Source: an uncultured Chloroflexota bacterium
GTDB taxonomy: Bacteria; Chloroflexota; Limnocylindria; Limnocylindrales; CSP1-4
Direction: 5' to 3'
Assembly: GCA_903924005.1 (NCBI GenBank)
Contig: CAIXZV010000402.1
Location: forward strand, 1 to 7,980
DNA length: 7,980 bases
Each line of letters begins with the position of its first letter. Position 1 is the first letter of the stretch. Both the position numbers and the translations under genes were made by a program. Under the pieces are notes generated by a model. That model saw only the letters and a program-made list of their open reading frames with translations, was not told the origin of the DNA and ran no database searches. This document shows positions 1-6,800 of the stretch, in pieces.

Positions 1-516
1 CGATCTGGCACGACGCTGCTGTCACCTACCGCCGCGTGGCTGCACGACCTGCGGGCAACCAGCCGCGCCACCGATCTGTGGCCGTGGCTGCTGGTGCTGG
101 CGTTGCTGCTGTGGCCGCTCGATGTGGCCCTGCGGCGTGTCTCGCTTGGTCGCCGCGAGCTTGTTGACGGCAGGCGCTGGATCGTGACGCGAGTCCGCGG
201 CCGTGGGCCAGCGCACAGGACAGCCGCCATGGACAACCTCATTGCGGCCCGTGGCAGGGCGAGATCCGCCGGTACACGCGACGCGCTTGTGCGCATGGTC
301 GCCGACAACCGCACGGCGAACGGGCCCGAGGCGGCACCGGTTCAGCTGGCGCCGGCCGCGCCGGCCGAGCCGCACAAACCGGCCGCGCCGGCCGAGCCGC
401 ACAAACCGGCTACGGCGCCCACGCCACCCGTCGAGAACCCGGAAGCCGCTGCGGCTCCTTCTTCCGACGACACCCTTGCGCGTCTTCGGGACGCCAAACG
501 CCGCACCCGCGGCTGA
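1..516 (+). CDS. C-terminal end of a membrane protein (possibly VWA/glutamine-amidotransferase-like), 5' truncated
   Basis: The frame is open from the first base and stops with TGA at 514-516, so 171 residues of a longer protein are visible. An aromatic- and leucine-rich transmembrane segment (around LWPWLLVLALLLWPLDVALRR, window residues about 26-46) is followed by a basic stretch and then an Arg/Ala-rich tail. The tail becomes a Pro/Ala/Glu/His/Lys linker with a duplicated AAPAEPHKP unit and ends in a charged helix-like stretch. A final membrane helix of the LWP..LL.LALLLWPLDVALRR type resembles the C-termini of large bacterial membrane proteins with von Willebrand factor A and glutamine-amidotransferase-like domains. 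That assignment is from memory of the family and cannot be tested here, because the diagnostic domains lie upstream of the window. The topology implies that the Pro/Ala tail is cytoplasmic. No upstream neighbour is visible. Confidence 0.7.
   Translation, partial: RSGTTLLSPTAAWLHDLRATSRATDLWPWLLVLALLLWPLDVALRRVSLGRRELVDGRRWIVTRVRGRGPAHRTAAMDNLIAARGRARSAGTRDALVRMVADNRTANGPEAAPVQLAPAAPAEPHKPAAPAEPHKPATAPTPPVENPEAAAAPSSDDTLARLRDAKRRTRG
352..405 (+). repeat. Perfect 27-bp tandem duplication, two copies
   Basis: Bases 352-378 and 379-405 are identical 27-mers, each beginning CCGGCCGCG and ending GAGCCGCACAAA. A partial third copy (CCGGC) begins at 406. The unit is a multiple of three and encodes the nonapeptide PAAPAEPHK in frame within the tail of the first gene. 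Identity at every third position indicates a recent duplication or ongoing slippage, so copy number may vary between strains. Confidence 0.95.
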
Positions 517-519
517 GCA

Positions 520-535
520 GGCGCCGTCTGGCGCC
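520..535. terminator. Hairpin just after the first gene, possible terminator
   Basis: GGCGCC (520-525), loop GTCT and GGCGCC (530-535) form a perfect 6-bp all-GC stem four bases after the TGA at 514-516. There is no T-tract on either side, so a classical intrinsic terminator is not shown. The position just after a stop codon and before the next promoter-like hexamer at 554 fits a transcription or RNA-end barrier. Confidence 0.4.
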
Positions 536-553
536 CGCAATCGGGGCCGGTGC

Positions 554-559
554 TAGCCT
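554..559 (+). promoter_or_regulatory. Putative -10 hexamer TAGCCT, leaderless start
   Basis: TAGCCT ends 6 nt before the ATG at 566, which would place transcription initiation on or next to the start codon. No Shine-Dalgarno-like purine run precedes the ATG. The 11-mer GCTAGCCTCTG (552-562) recurs exactly at 1058-1068 before the next gene. No -35 element is recognisable. Confidence 0.5.
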
Positions 560-565
560 CTGGCT

Positions 566-1027
566 ATGCCCCGCCTCCCCCGCCCGCTCGTTGCGCTGCT
601 CTCGGTCGCTCTGCTGACGGCCGGCTGCGGATCCATCTCGCTTGCATCGCCGCCCCCCACGCCCACGGACTTCCCCGGGATCACCGGCCGCCTTTCGGTT
701 GCCGGCATCACCGTGTCTGACTGGGTGTCTGGCGACGCCGGCTGCATCAGCGACACGCTGCGCTCAGCCGGCATCAGCTTCAAGGCGTCCGGGCTGGACC
801 AGACAACGCCCGTGAAGATCTACCTGTACATCTTCCGGAACCGCGCAGCGTGGGACAAGCACCGCGCCGACATCGGGCCCTGCGCGCAGGCGTTTGTCAC
901 GGATGCGCAGACCTTCGCGGAGATTGAGCAGTCGCCGTACGTGCTGGCGGGGCAGGGCCCGTGGGCCGCACGGTTTGAGGCGGCGCTGCGCCAAGTGGTG
1001 GCAGCCGCCGCCGGCACCGGAGGCTGA
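566..1027 (+). CDS. Small predicted lipoprotein of unknown function
   Basis: This 153-residue protein starts with a short Arg-containing n-region and a hydrophobic core, followed by the lipobox LTAGC. Cys21 is the predicted lipidated residue after signal peptidase II cleavage, so the mature protein should be anchored to the outer face of the membrane. A Ser/Pro-rich linker (residues 25-37) leads to a globular domain of about 115 residues. That domain holds two further cysteines, Cys60 and Cys106, which could form a disulfide, and a strand-like KIYLYIF segment (84-90). I do not recognise the family. The start at 566 is supported by the position of the signal peptide and by the TAGCCT hexamer 6 nt upstream. 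It precedes the SufR-like gene by 47 nt on the same strand, but that gene has its own promoter-like hexamer, so co-transcription is uncertain. Confidence 0.85.
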   Translation: MPRLPRPLVALLSVALLTAGCGSISLASPPPTPTDFPGITGRLSVAGITVSDWVSGDAGCISDTLRSAGISFKASGLDQTTPVKIYLYIFRNRAAWDKHRADIGPCAQAFVTDAQTFAEIEQSPYVLAGQGPWAARFEAALRQVVAAAAGTGG

Positions 1028-1059
1028 GGCTCCGCCCGGCGGCCCGCATGGGTCCCAGC

Positions 1060-1065
1060 TAGCCT
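1060..1065 (+). promoter_or_regulatory. Putative -10 hexamer TAGCCT before the SufR-like gene
   Basis: TAGCCT lies 9 nt before the ATG at 1075, inside an 11-bp block (1058-1068) identical to the one before the lipoprotein gene. Initiation about 7 nt downstream would give a leader of only a base or two. There is no ribosome-binding sequence and no clear -35 element. Confidence 0.45.
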
Positions 1066-1074
1066 CTGCCAGCC

Positions 1075-1737
1075 ATGTCCAGGCCCGCAACTCTGCCCAC
1101 CTCGACTGAACTCCGACGCGCCATCCTGCTGCATCTCCGCCGCACTGGGGGCTGCTCCACCAATGCGATTGCCGTTGCGTTGGGATCAAGTCGCACCGCT
1201 GTTGCGCAGCAGCTGCGTGCGCTCGAGTCAGCCGGTCTTGTCGCCAAATCAGCGCAGCATCACGGCGTTGGCCGCCCGCGCAACCTCTATGACGTGACAC
1301 CCGAGGCGCAGGGCCTCTTCCCGTCAAACTACGAGGGGCTCGCAGGCGGCCTGCTCTCAGCCATCCTTGAAGTGGGTGGCGAGCAGTTGGTGGAGGACGT
1401 CTTTGCCGCACGGCGACGTCAGGCCGAAACAACCCTTCGCCGCCGTCTTGACGAGTCGCTGCCGTCTGATGCCACCACGATTGAGCGTGTGGCTGCGCTT
1501 GCGCGCCTGCAGGACGAGCAGGGCTACCTCGCCGAAGCCGTCGTGGACGACAACGGTGTCCGCCTAGTGCAGCACAACTGCGCCGTCCACGAAGTCGCTC
1601 GCGGCATGCCCGTGGCGTGTGCCGCGGAGCTGGAGCTCTTCCGCGGCCTGCTGGGACCCCGCCTTGTGCGCGAGCAGCACATCGGCAGCGGCGACCGCTG
1701 TTGCGCCTATCGGCTGGATCACGCCGCCGAGGCGTAG
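1075..1737 (+). CDS. SufR-like winged-helix transcriptional regulator with candidate Fe-S cysteine ligands
   Basis: This is a 220-residue DNA-binding protein. Residues about 12-52 form a helix-turn-helix (ALGSSRTAVAQQLRALE as recognition region), followed by a wing with HGVGRPRNLYDVT (about 63-75) and a LFPSNYEGLAGGLL segment typical of the SufR/DeoR-like group. The C-terminal half has a conserved-looking cysteine set: Cys169, Cys182, Cys209 and Cys210, in the context HNCAVHEVARGMPVAC, then GDRCC. Cys169 to Cys182 is CX12C and Cys182 to Cys210 is CX27C. SufR proteins bind a 4Fe-4S cluster through similarly spaced cysteines and repress suf Fe-S assembly genes when the cluster is present. Cluster binding is therefore a reasonable inference, but no suf gene is in the window and the targets are unknown. 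The length fits the family. The start at 1075 is the first ATG of the domain and sits behind a promoter-like hexamer. Confidence 0.85.
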   Translation: MSRPATLPTSTELRRAILLHLRRTGGCSTNAIAVALGSSRTAVAQQLRALESAGLVAKSAQHHGVGRPRNLYDVTPEAQGLFPSNYEGLAGGLLSAILEVGGEQLVEDVFAARRRQAETTLRRRLDESLPSDATTIERVAALARLQDEQGYLAEAVVDDNGVRLVQHNCAVHEVARGMPVACAAELELFRGLLGPRLVREQHIGSGDRCCAYRLDHAAEA

Positions 1738-1960
1738 TCATCCGGCGCACCCTCGTGGGACGCGGGCACCCCACCTGTAGGACGGTCACGTACCGCGCAC
1801 GAGGGGCGTCATTGGTTGGGTCATGGGAAGGGACCCCACCTCAACCACACCAGACCGCACCAGCCGGTGCACCCCGACACCACTTTCGGTCGCAGGCTCC
1901 TAGCGGGGCGCTGACCACCGGGCCGTCGTTGGGAGGCGCATCTTCGTCCATCCTTCAGGC
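1738..1960. other. Intergenic region before the sortase gene, no gene seen
   Basis: These 223 bases lie between the regulator and the sortase. I see no convincing reading frame. Two imperfect inverted repeats are present: GTGGG (1755-1759) with CCCAC (1770-1774), and an interrupted one, GGTTG (1814-1818) with CAACC (1842-1846) enclosing GGTC/GACC (1819-1822, 1832-1835). The first could help to end transcription of the regulator gene. Neither has a T-tract. No known riboswitch core was recognised. Confidence 0.4.
1949..1954 (+). promoter_or_regulatory. Putative -10 hexamer CATCCT before the sortase gene
   Basis: CATCCT ends 6 nt before the ATG at 1961, the same spacing as at the lipoprotein and deaminase genes, but the first base departs from the TA start of the others. 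The nearest purine-rich run (GGGAGG, 1931-1936) is too far upstream to act as a ribosome-binding site for this ATG. Confidence 0.35.
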
Positions 1961-2710
1961 ATGGAAGCCCCCGCCACGCGCACCACCGCAGCAACCCTCC
2001 TCCTGCTTGCCGTCGCCGGTGCGGCAACCCTGGCCATCGTCAGCAGCCCTGGAACAATCGCGCAGCCAGATCCTGCCTACCTTGCCGCGGCTGAGGGCGC
2101 CGTTCTCGCCGACGAGGCGACGCCGCAGCCCACGATCGCCCCAGAGCCAACCGCTGTGTTCCGGCCGTCAGCGACGGACCACAGCGTGCGCGACGGCACG
2201 GCCGCGGTGTCCGGATCTCGAATGTCTGCAGACGGCGTGGTCCTGGTGATCACGGTCCCGGCCCCCGCTGCAGCGGCGACGCCGGTTAAGCACGCAAAGG
2301 CGACGACCAAGCCGACGACGAAGACGACGACCGCCAAGACGACCCACGCAGCCCCTGCCAAGACCGCGGCGCCGGTCCACTACCAGGGTGTCAACCACGT
2401 CTGGATCCCCGCCCTCGGGATCAACAAGTCAGTGGCCTCGTTTCCCTGCAGCCGCGTGGCGCCGCCGGACAACCTGATGTACCGCTGGGGCTGCGCCGGC
2501 ACAAACAACGTGTACCTGCTTGGCCACGCATACGCGCCCATGAAGCCGCTCTACAACGCCTACAACCGCGGCACCCTCAAGGTGGGGATGCGGGCGATCT
2601 ACGCTGACGGCGCAGGTGTGATCCACACCTACGCGATCATCTGGTGGAAGATCACGCTCCCACGACGGAAGCGTCCTGGGCGTGGGCACCGCAGAGCGTG
2701 CCGTCAATGA
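1961..2710 (+). CDS. Sortase family protein, main frame, truncated by a frameshift
   Basis: This frame encodes 249 residues. Residues about 9-29 are a hydrophobic signal-anchor segment. A long low-complexity linker follows, ending in a Lys/Thr-rich stretch (about 110-130). The sortase beta-barrel starts near VWIPALGINKSV (about 147-158). The catalytic histidine is His189 in YLLGHAYAPM. Cys163 and Cys178 could form a disulfide. Sortases are extracytoplasmic cysteine transpeptidases that join proteins with an LPxTG-like signal to the cell wall or to pili. After KITLP (to about residue 234) the protein changes to an Arg-rich, non-family tail and stops at 2708-2710. The missing part, with catalytic Cys and Arg, continues uninterrupted in the next frame to 2781, so the intact protein would be about 273 residues. 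As read here it would lack catalysis. A sequencing or assembly error is as likely as a real mutation. No sortase substrate is in the window. Confidence 0.85.
   Translation: MEAPATRTTAATLLLLAVAGAATLAIVSSPGTIAQPDPAYLAAAEGAVLADEATPQPTIAPEPTAVFRPSATDHSVRDGTAAVSGSRMSADGVVLVITVPAPAAAATPVKHAKATTKPTTKTTTAKTTHAAPAKTAAPVHYQGVNHVWIPALGINKSVASFPCSRVAPPDNLMYRWGCAGTNNVYLLGHAYAPMKPLYNAYNRGTLKVGMRAIYADGAGVIHTYAIIWWKITLPRRKRPGRGHRRACRQ
2300..2347 (+). repeat. Low-complexity ACG/ACC/AAG-rich linker repeat in the sortase gene
   Basis: Imperfect repeats built from GACGACCAAG- and GACGACGAAG-like units encode the Thr/Lys-rich linker between membrane anchor and sortase domain. Such linkers span the cell envelope in anchored enzymes. 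The units are degenerate, so this is compositional bias more than a fresh duplication. Confidence 0.6.
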
Positions 2711-2781
2711 CGCTCCAGACCTGTGTCGGCGCCCACAGCGAGTATCGGCTGATGGTGCGGCTAGAGGAGCTGGCCAACTAG
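2662..2781 (+). pseudogene. Out-of-frame C-terminal part of the sortase, with TLQTC motif
   Basis: Bases 2662-2778 read in frame 1 give 39 residues, TTEASWAWAPQ through TLQTCVGAHSEYRLMVRLEE, and end at TAG 2779-2781. TLQTC is the classic sortase active-site motif, with the Cys codon at 2722-2724. The Arg codon at 2758-2760 lies 12 residues after it, where the catalytic Arg is expected. In the rebuilt protein the residues are His189, Cys255 and Arg267, a His-Cys distance of 66 that matches sortases. There is no stop codon in this part. Adding one C to the CTCCCA run at 2657-2662 restores a continuous protein, so a one-base deletion or a consensus error is the simplest explanation. This fragment has no start codon of its own and should be read as the end of the upstream gene. 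Confidence 0.85.
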
Positions 2782-2795
2782 CCCGGCGGGCAGTT
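2776..2795. terminator. Shared hairpin between convergent sortase and deaminase genes
   Basis: AACT (2776-2779), a bulged A, GCCC (2781-2784), loop GGC, then GGGC (2788-2791) and AGTT (2792-2795) form an eight-pair stem with one bulge. The sortase TAG (2779-2781) lies within it, and the deaminase stop (complement of 2795-2797) overlaps its edge. With only 13 bases between the two genes, this symmetrical structure is a plausible bidirectional terminator. T-tracts are not evident. Confidence 0.5.
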
Positions 2796-3850
2796 CAGCC
2801 CTCCTCGCGCTCCACAACCTCGCGGCGCGCGGGCTGGCGCAGGGGGCTCGGCACGTCTGAGACATTTGGCACAAAGGATGCGGCCAGCGACGTGGCGGCG
2901 ATCTGCTGCTGCTCCTCAAGCGAGAGGATGCCAAGCCTGCTGAGCGTGGCCAATTCGTCGCGAATGTACGTCTTGAGCATCTCGGGGCCGTCTGTGCCAA
3001 TGGTGTAGCGCACGCCGTTGCGGCGGAACTGGTCAAAGATCCAGCGGAACTCGTCCCAACCGGACACGACGGCCGTGTTGAGGTTGGACGTGGGGCAGAT
3101 CTCCAGCACGATCCCCCGCTCGCGCAACATCGCCATGGCGCGCGGGTCGTATGCGGCCTTGACGCCGTGGCCGATGCGGTCAGGCTCCAGGATCTCGATG
3201 ACGCGGGCAATCTCCTCGATGGGACCGGATTCGCCCGTGTGGACCGTGATGCCGAGGCCATGCTGCCGGGCCCTGCGGAAGATGCGCCGGTAGTCCGCCA
3301 CACTAAATGTGGACGATTCGGGGCCCGCGATGTCAATGCCCACCACGCCTCGGTCATGCCAGGCGATGGCCTTCTCAACCAGGATCTCGTTGAGCTCGTA
3401 CGGGAATGCGCGGTCAAGGCAGAAGAGCAGACCGGGCTTGACCGGGTACTCGAGCGTGGCGCGGTCCATACCGCGCACCGCCGCCGCAATGATGTGGTCG
3501 AGGTCCTGCTCGCCGCCGCGGTTGCGCTTCATAGGGTTGAAGCGGAGCTCCATCGTGGTGATGTTGTTCTTGCGGTACGCGCCGCCCACCACCTCGTAGA
3601 CAGCGCGTTCCACTGCGATTGGGCTCGACTGGATCAGCTCGGTCCAGTGGAAGAGCTGCAGGTACCCGTCAAAGCTCTTGGGGCGCCTGCCGTTGACCGT
3701 GATGAGGTCTCGGAAGTCCCAGTAGTCGCGCGTTGGGAGCTTGATCCCTTGGGCGTGCGCGATAGACCACATGATGGACGGGGCGACGGCTGAGCCAAGG
3801 TGACAGTGGAGATCAGCGAGCGGAACCTTGCGGCTGAGGGTGGCGGCCAT
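2795..3850 (-). CDS. Adenosine deaminase family amidohydrolase
   Basis: This is a 351-residue purine deaminase-type TIM-barrel enzyme, expected in the cytoplasm, which would hydrolyse adenosine or a related 6-aminopurine compound to inosine-like product and ammonia in purine salvage. Visible motifs are HCHLGSA with metal ligands His15 and His17, ELRFNP, GIDIAGPE, TVHTGE with metal ligand His204 and catalytic Glu207, RIGHG with His228, EICPTSN, and TDGPEM with metal ligand Asp287. The usual motif at the last site is TDDP. Gly288 replaces the second Asp, which contacts the purine in characterised adenosine deaminases, so substrate preference may differ. I chose the ATG at 3850 over the one at 3892 because it puts the first motif at the family's usual distance from the N-terminus and has TATCCT exactly 6 nt upstream. 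The longer form would add 14 residues and begin 5 nt after the kinase stop, making an operon with the kinase possible. Confidence 0.85.
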   Translation of the reverse strand: MAATLSRKVPLADLHCHLGSAVAPSIMWSIAHAQGIKLPTRDYWDFRDLITVNGRRPKSFDGYLQLFHWTELIQSSPIAVERAVYEVVGGAYRKNNITTMELRFNPMKRNRGGEQDLDHIIAAAVRGMDRATLEYPVKPGLLFCLDRAFPYELNEILVEKAIAWHDRGVVGIDIAGPESSTFSVADYRRIFRRARQHGLGITVHTGESGPIEEIARVIEILEPDRIGHGVKAAYDPRAMAMLRERGIVLEICPTSNLNTAVVSGWDEFRWIFDQFRRNGVRYTIGTDGPEMLKTYIRDELATLSRLGILSLEEQQQIAATSLAASFVPNVSDVPSPLRQPARREVVEREEG

Positions 3851-3856
3851 TGCCGA

Positions 3857-3862
3857 AGGATA
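3857..3862 (-). promoter_or_regulatory. Putative -10 hexamer TATCCT, leaderless start of the deaminase gene
   Basis: On the minus strand TATCCT is followed by the 6-nt spacer TCGGCA and then ATG at 3850, the same arrangement as upstream of the lipoprotein gene. It lies downstream of the alternative ATG at 3892, so it supports the shorter protein. There is no clear -35 element. Confidence 0.5.
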
Positions 3863-3897
3863 GCCGAGCAGACCAGCGATGGCTCCGGCCATGCCTG

Positions 3898-6800
3898 TCA
3901 GCTGGTGGCGACGGGCTCCGCCTGGCTGGCGGACGGGCCGGCCAGGCGCTGCACAGACGCGACGAGCTCCTGGGCCGTGAACGGCTTTGGCAGGAGTTCA
4001 GCCCAAGACGGCGGTTCCCGATCCGTGTACCCGGTGATCAGCAGGACTGGCAGCCCAGTCCACTGCCCCCGCAGGGTTTCGGCGAGCGAAATCCCTTCGG
4101 TCCGCCCTGGCAGCACGATGTCGGTCACGAGAATATCGGGGCGCTCAAGCGCGGCTTTGGCAAGCGCCGACGGCACTGACGCTGCGGTGACCACTCTGAA
4201 GCCCGCACGCTCCAGGATCCGAGCGCCAGACATGCGCACGGCATCCTCGTCTTCCACAAGCAGCACCAGCGACCCAACGTTGCGGCCGACATCGTCCCGC
4301 GCGGGCTCGGTTGCGCGTTCGGGCACAAGGTCCGCCGCGGCCAGCTCAATCCGGAACGTGGTGCCTCTGCCCACCACGCTGGACACGGAGATGGTCCCGC
4401 CCGCCGCCACGACGATCCCCTGCACCGTGGACAGGCCGAGCCCCGTCCCGTGGCCACGCTCCTTCGTGGAGAAGAACGGCAGGAAGATCTTGTCGAGCAC
4501 ATCGGGCGGGATGCCGGTCCCCTGGTCGGTCACCTCCAGCCAGGCGCGCTTGGACTCGGTGTCTTGCGCCAGGCCAGCTGAGATCCGAAGGTGGCCGCCA
4601 TGGGGCATGGCGTCGCGCGCGTTGACCACAAGGTTCACAAGCACCTGGTCAAGCTGGCCCGGGTCAATCACCACGGTCGCGGCCGGGTCAAGCTGCGCCG
4701 TGATCTTGATCCGCTCCCCGATGAGCCGCTGCAGCAGCGGCGTGAGCTCGCCAACCGCTGTTGCCACCCGAACGGCCCTCGGGCGGACGATCGCGCGACG
4801 GCCAAAAGTGAGCAGTTGCGACGTCAGCGACTTGGCCCGATCAACAGCTCCCTGGATCTCGGCCAGATCCGCGTCGGGCGACATGCCGTCAGCGGCGGCA
4901 AGGCGTGCGAGGTCCGTGAAGCCGGCGATCGCCGTGAGCAGGTTGTTGAAGTCGTGCGCAACGCCGCCGGCGAGGAGGCCGATGGATTCGAGCCGCTGGG
5001 CTTGACGGAGCTGGACCTCGAGGGCGCGCTCTTCGGTGATGTCTCGGACCACGCCGATCTCGCGGACGGGAGCGCCGTCCGCGCCCGGGACCGTCCGCCA
5101 TGTCGCCACCATCGAGCGCTCATGGCCGTCCGCCGTCACAAGCCGGAACTCGACAGGCTTCTCCTCGCCCACGCGGGACGCGAAGGCCGAAGCCACGGCG
5201 GGACGATCCTCGAGGTGCACGAGGTTCAGCAGCGAGTCCCGCGCCACCGGGCTTCCCGCCGGCGAGCCCGTCAGCCGATAGAGCTCGCCAGACCACGTGG
5301 TGTCACCCGTGGTGGCGTCCACTTCCCACGACCCCACGCCGCCGATCCGTGCCGCGTCCGCCAGCAGCGCCTCGCTGCGCCTGACACGCTCCTGCTCCTC
5401 AAACAGCTCGCGCAGGTCATGGGCGAGGCGGCTCAGGCCAACGAGGTTGCCATCCTCGTCCAGGATCTGCGTCACCACCAGATCAACCGGCACAGCATCG
5501 CCGCTCGCGTCGATCCGGCTCAGGTGGCCAAGCCGCACCACGCCCTGGGACCGCACAAGCTCCGCAAGCTCCTCATCCGGAACGGAGAGGTGCCCAATGA
5601 GCTGCTCGATAGGCTTGCCCAGCGCGGTCCCGCGGTCATATCCGTAGAGGCGCTCAGCGGCGGCGTTCCAGCTGGTCACGACACCCTCGAGATCCGTGGT
5701 CACCACTGCGTCAGCGCTGGACTCCACCGCGGCGGCAAGCCTCGCGATCTGGCGGCGCACAGCAACCTCGTCGGTGATGTCGCGGATCACGGAGTGCAGC
5801 AGCTCGCGCCCGTCAATCGACAGAGGCCCGGTCTGCACCTCCACGTTGCGCACGTCACCCGACGCAAGCCGATGCCGTGCCGTGAGGTGCATCTTGCCCG
5901 CGTGCTGCCCCAAAAGGGCGTGCCTGATGGACCCTGGCTCCGTCAGCGACAGCTGCGGGATCGTCATGGCGCGAAACTCCTCACGCGAGTAGCCGTAGTA
6001 CGCGATCGCCGCCTCGTTGACATCCACAATCTCAGCGGTCGCGGGGTCAACAAGCAGCTGCATGACGGGGCTGCGCTCAAAGAGCGTGGCGTATCGATGC
6101 TCGCTCTCGTAGAGGGCGACGGTCTTGGCCGCAATCTCCGTGACCGCCTCTCGGCGGTTGCTCACGGCCACGGCAATGGACATGCCCGCGATCCCAAGCG
6201 TGATCAGGGTGGACTGGACGCCGAGCGGTCCGCCCACGCCTTGCGCGTCGGGCAGCCGCGACATCGCGGCGAATGCCGTAGCCCCCATCACCGCAACCAC
6301 AGCGGCGGTGGCGCGGCGATCCAGGCGCACCGCAGCCAGGACCACGGGGATCGCCCACAGGAACCGGGGGTCTTCCCGGTGGAGCGGATCAACACTGGAG
6401 AAGATGGTGGTGCCAACCACAATGACGGCCTCAGCTGCCATGAGCAGCACGGGCTCGATCGTGGCCCACAGGCTGGTCCGAATGCCTGCCGTGGCCGCCA
6501 CCGAGACAAGAAGGCTCATCACCAGCGGCAGGAGGGTCGCCAAGCCGGTCACATCGCCCGCCCACCAGCCAAGCCACATGGCAGCCGGATCGCTGACGAG
6601 GCCAAACATGGCCAGAAGCGACACGCCGAGCGTCGCCGAGCCGGCGCACGCCACGCCGACGGCCGCCGCAAGGCGCAGCCCGGCCCCCGCGTCCGTGAGG
6701 CCAAACCTGAAACGGCCGATGGCCCAGGCCACGGCAAGCGTCTCAAGCGCGGTGGGCAGCGCAACCCCCAGGATCGCCGCCGGGGACTGGCCATAGGCGA

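Noticed and set aside
764..1789. Open frame of 341 codons on the minus strand across the lipoprotein and regulator genes
   Set aside because: Arg-rich low-complexity translation without recognisable motif, fully opposite two well-supported genes.
1738..1960. Riboswitch or other structured RNA upstream of the sortase
   Set aside because: Only short, interrupted inverted repeats are present, with no conserved riboswitch core recognised, and the promoter-like hexamer at 1949 would start the transcript after this region.
1617..2249. Plus-strand open frame covering the 1738-1960 gap
   Set aside because: It overlaps the regulator and sortase genes in another frame, and its translation is Pro/Arg/Ser-rich without domain or signal. 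It does not explain the gap.
2657..2667. Programmed -1 ribosomal frameshift in the sortase gene
   Set aside because: The sequence ACG CTC CCA CGA does not contain an XXXYYYZ slippery heptamer in frame, and no strong downstream structure was seen. A one-base deletion or sequence error is simpler.
3800..5005. Plus-strand open frame of 401 codons opposite the kinase C-terminus and deaminase start
   Set aside because: Ser/Arg/Thr-rich translation typical of an antisense shadow; it crosses two real minus-strand genes.
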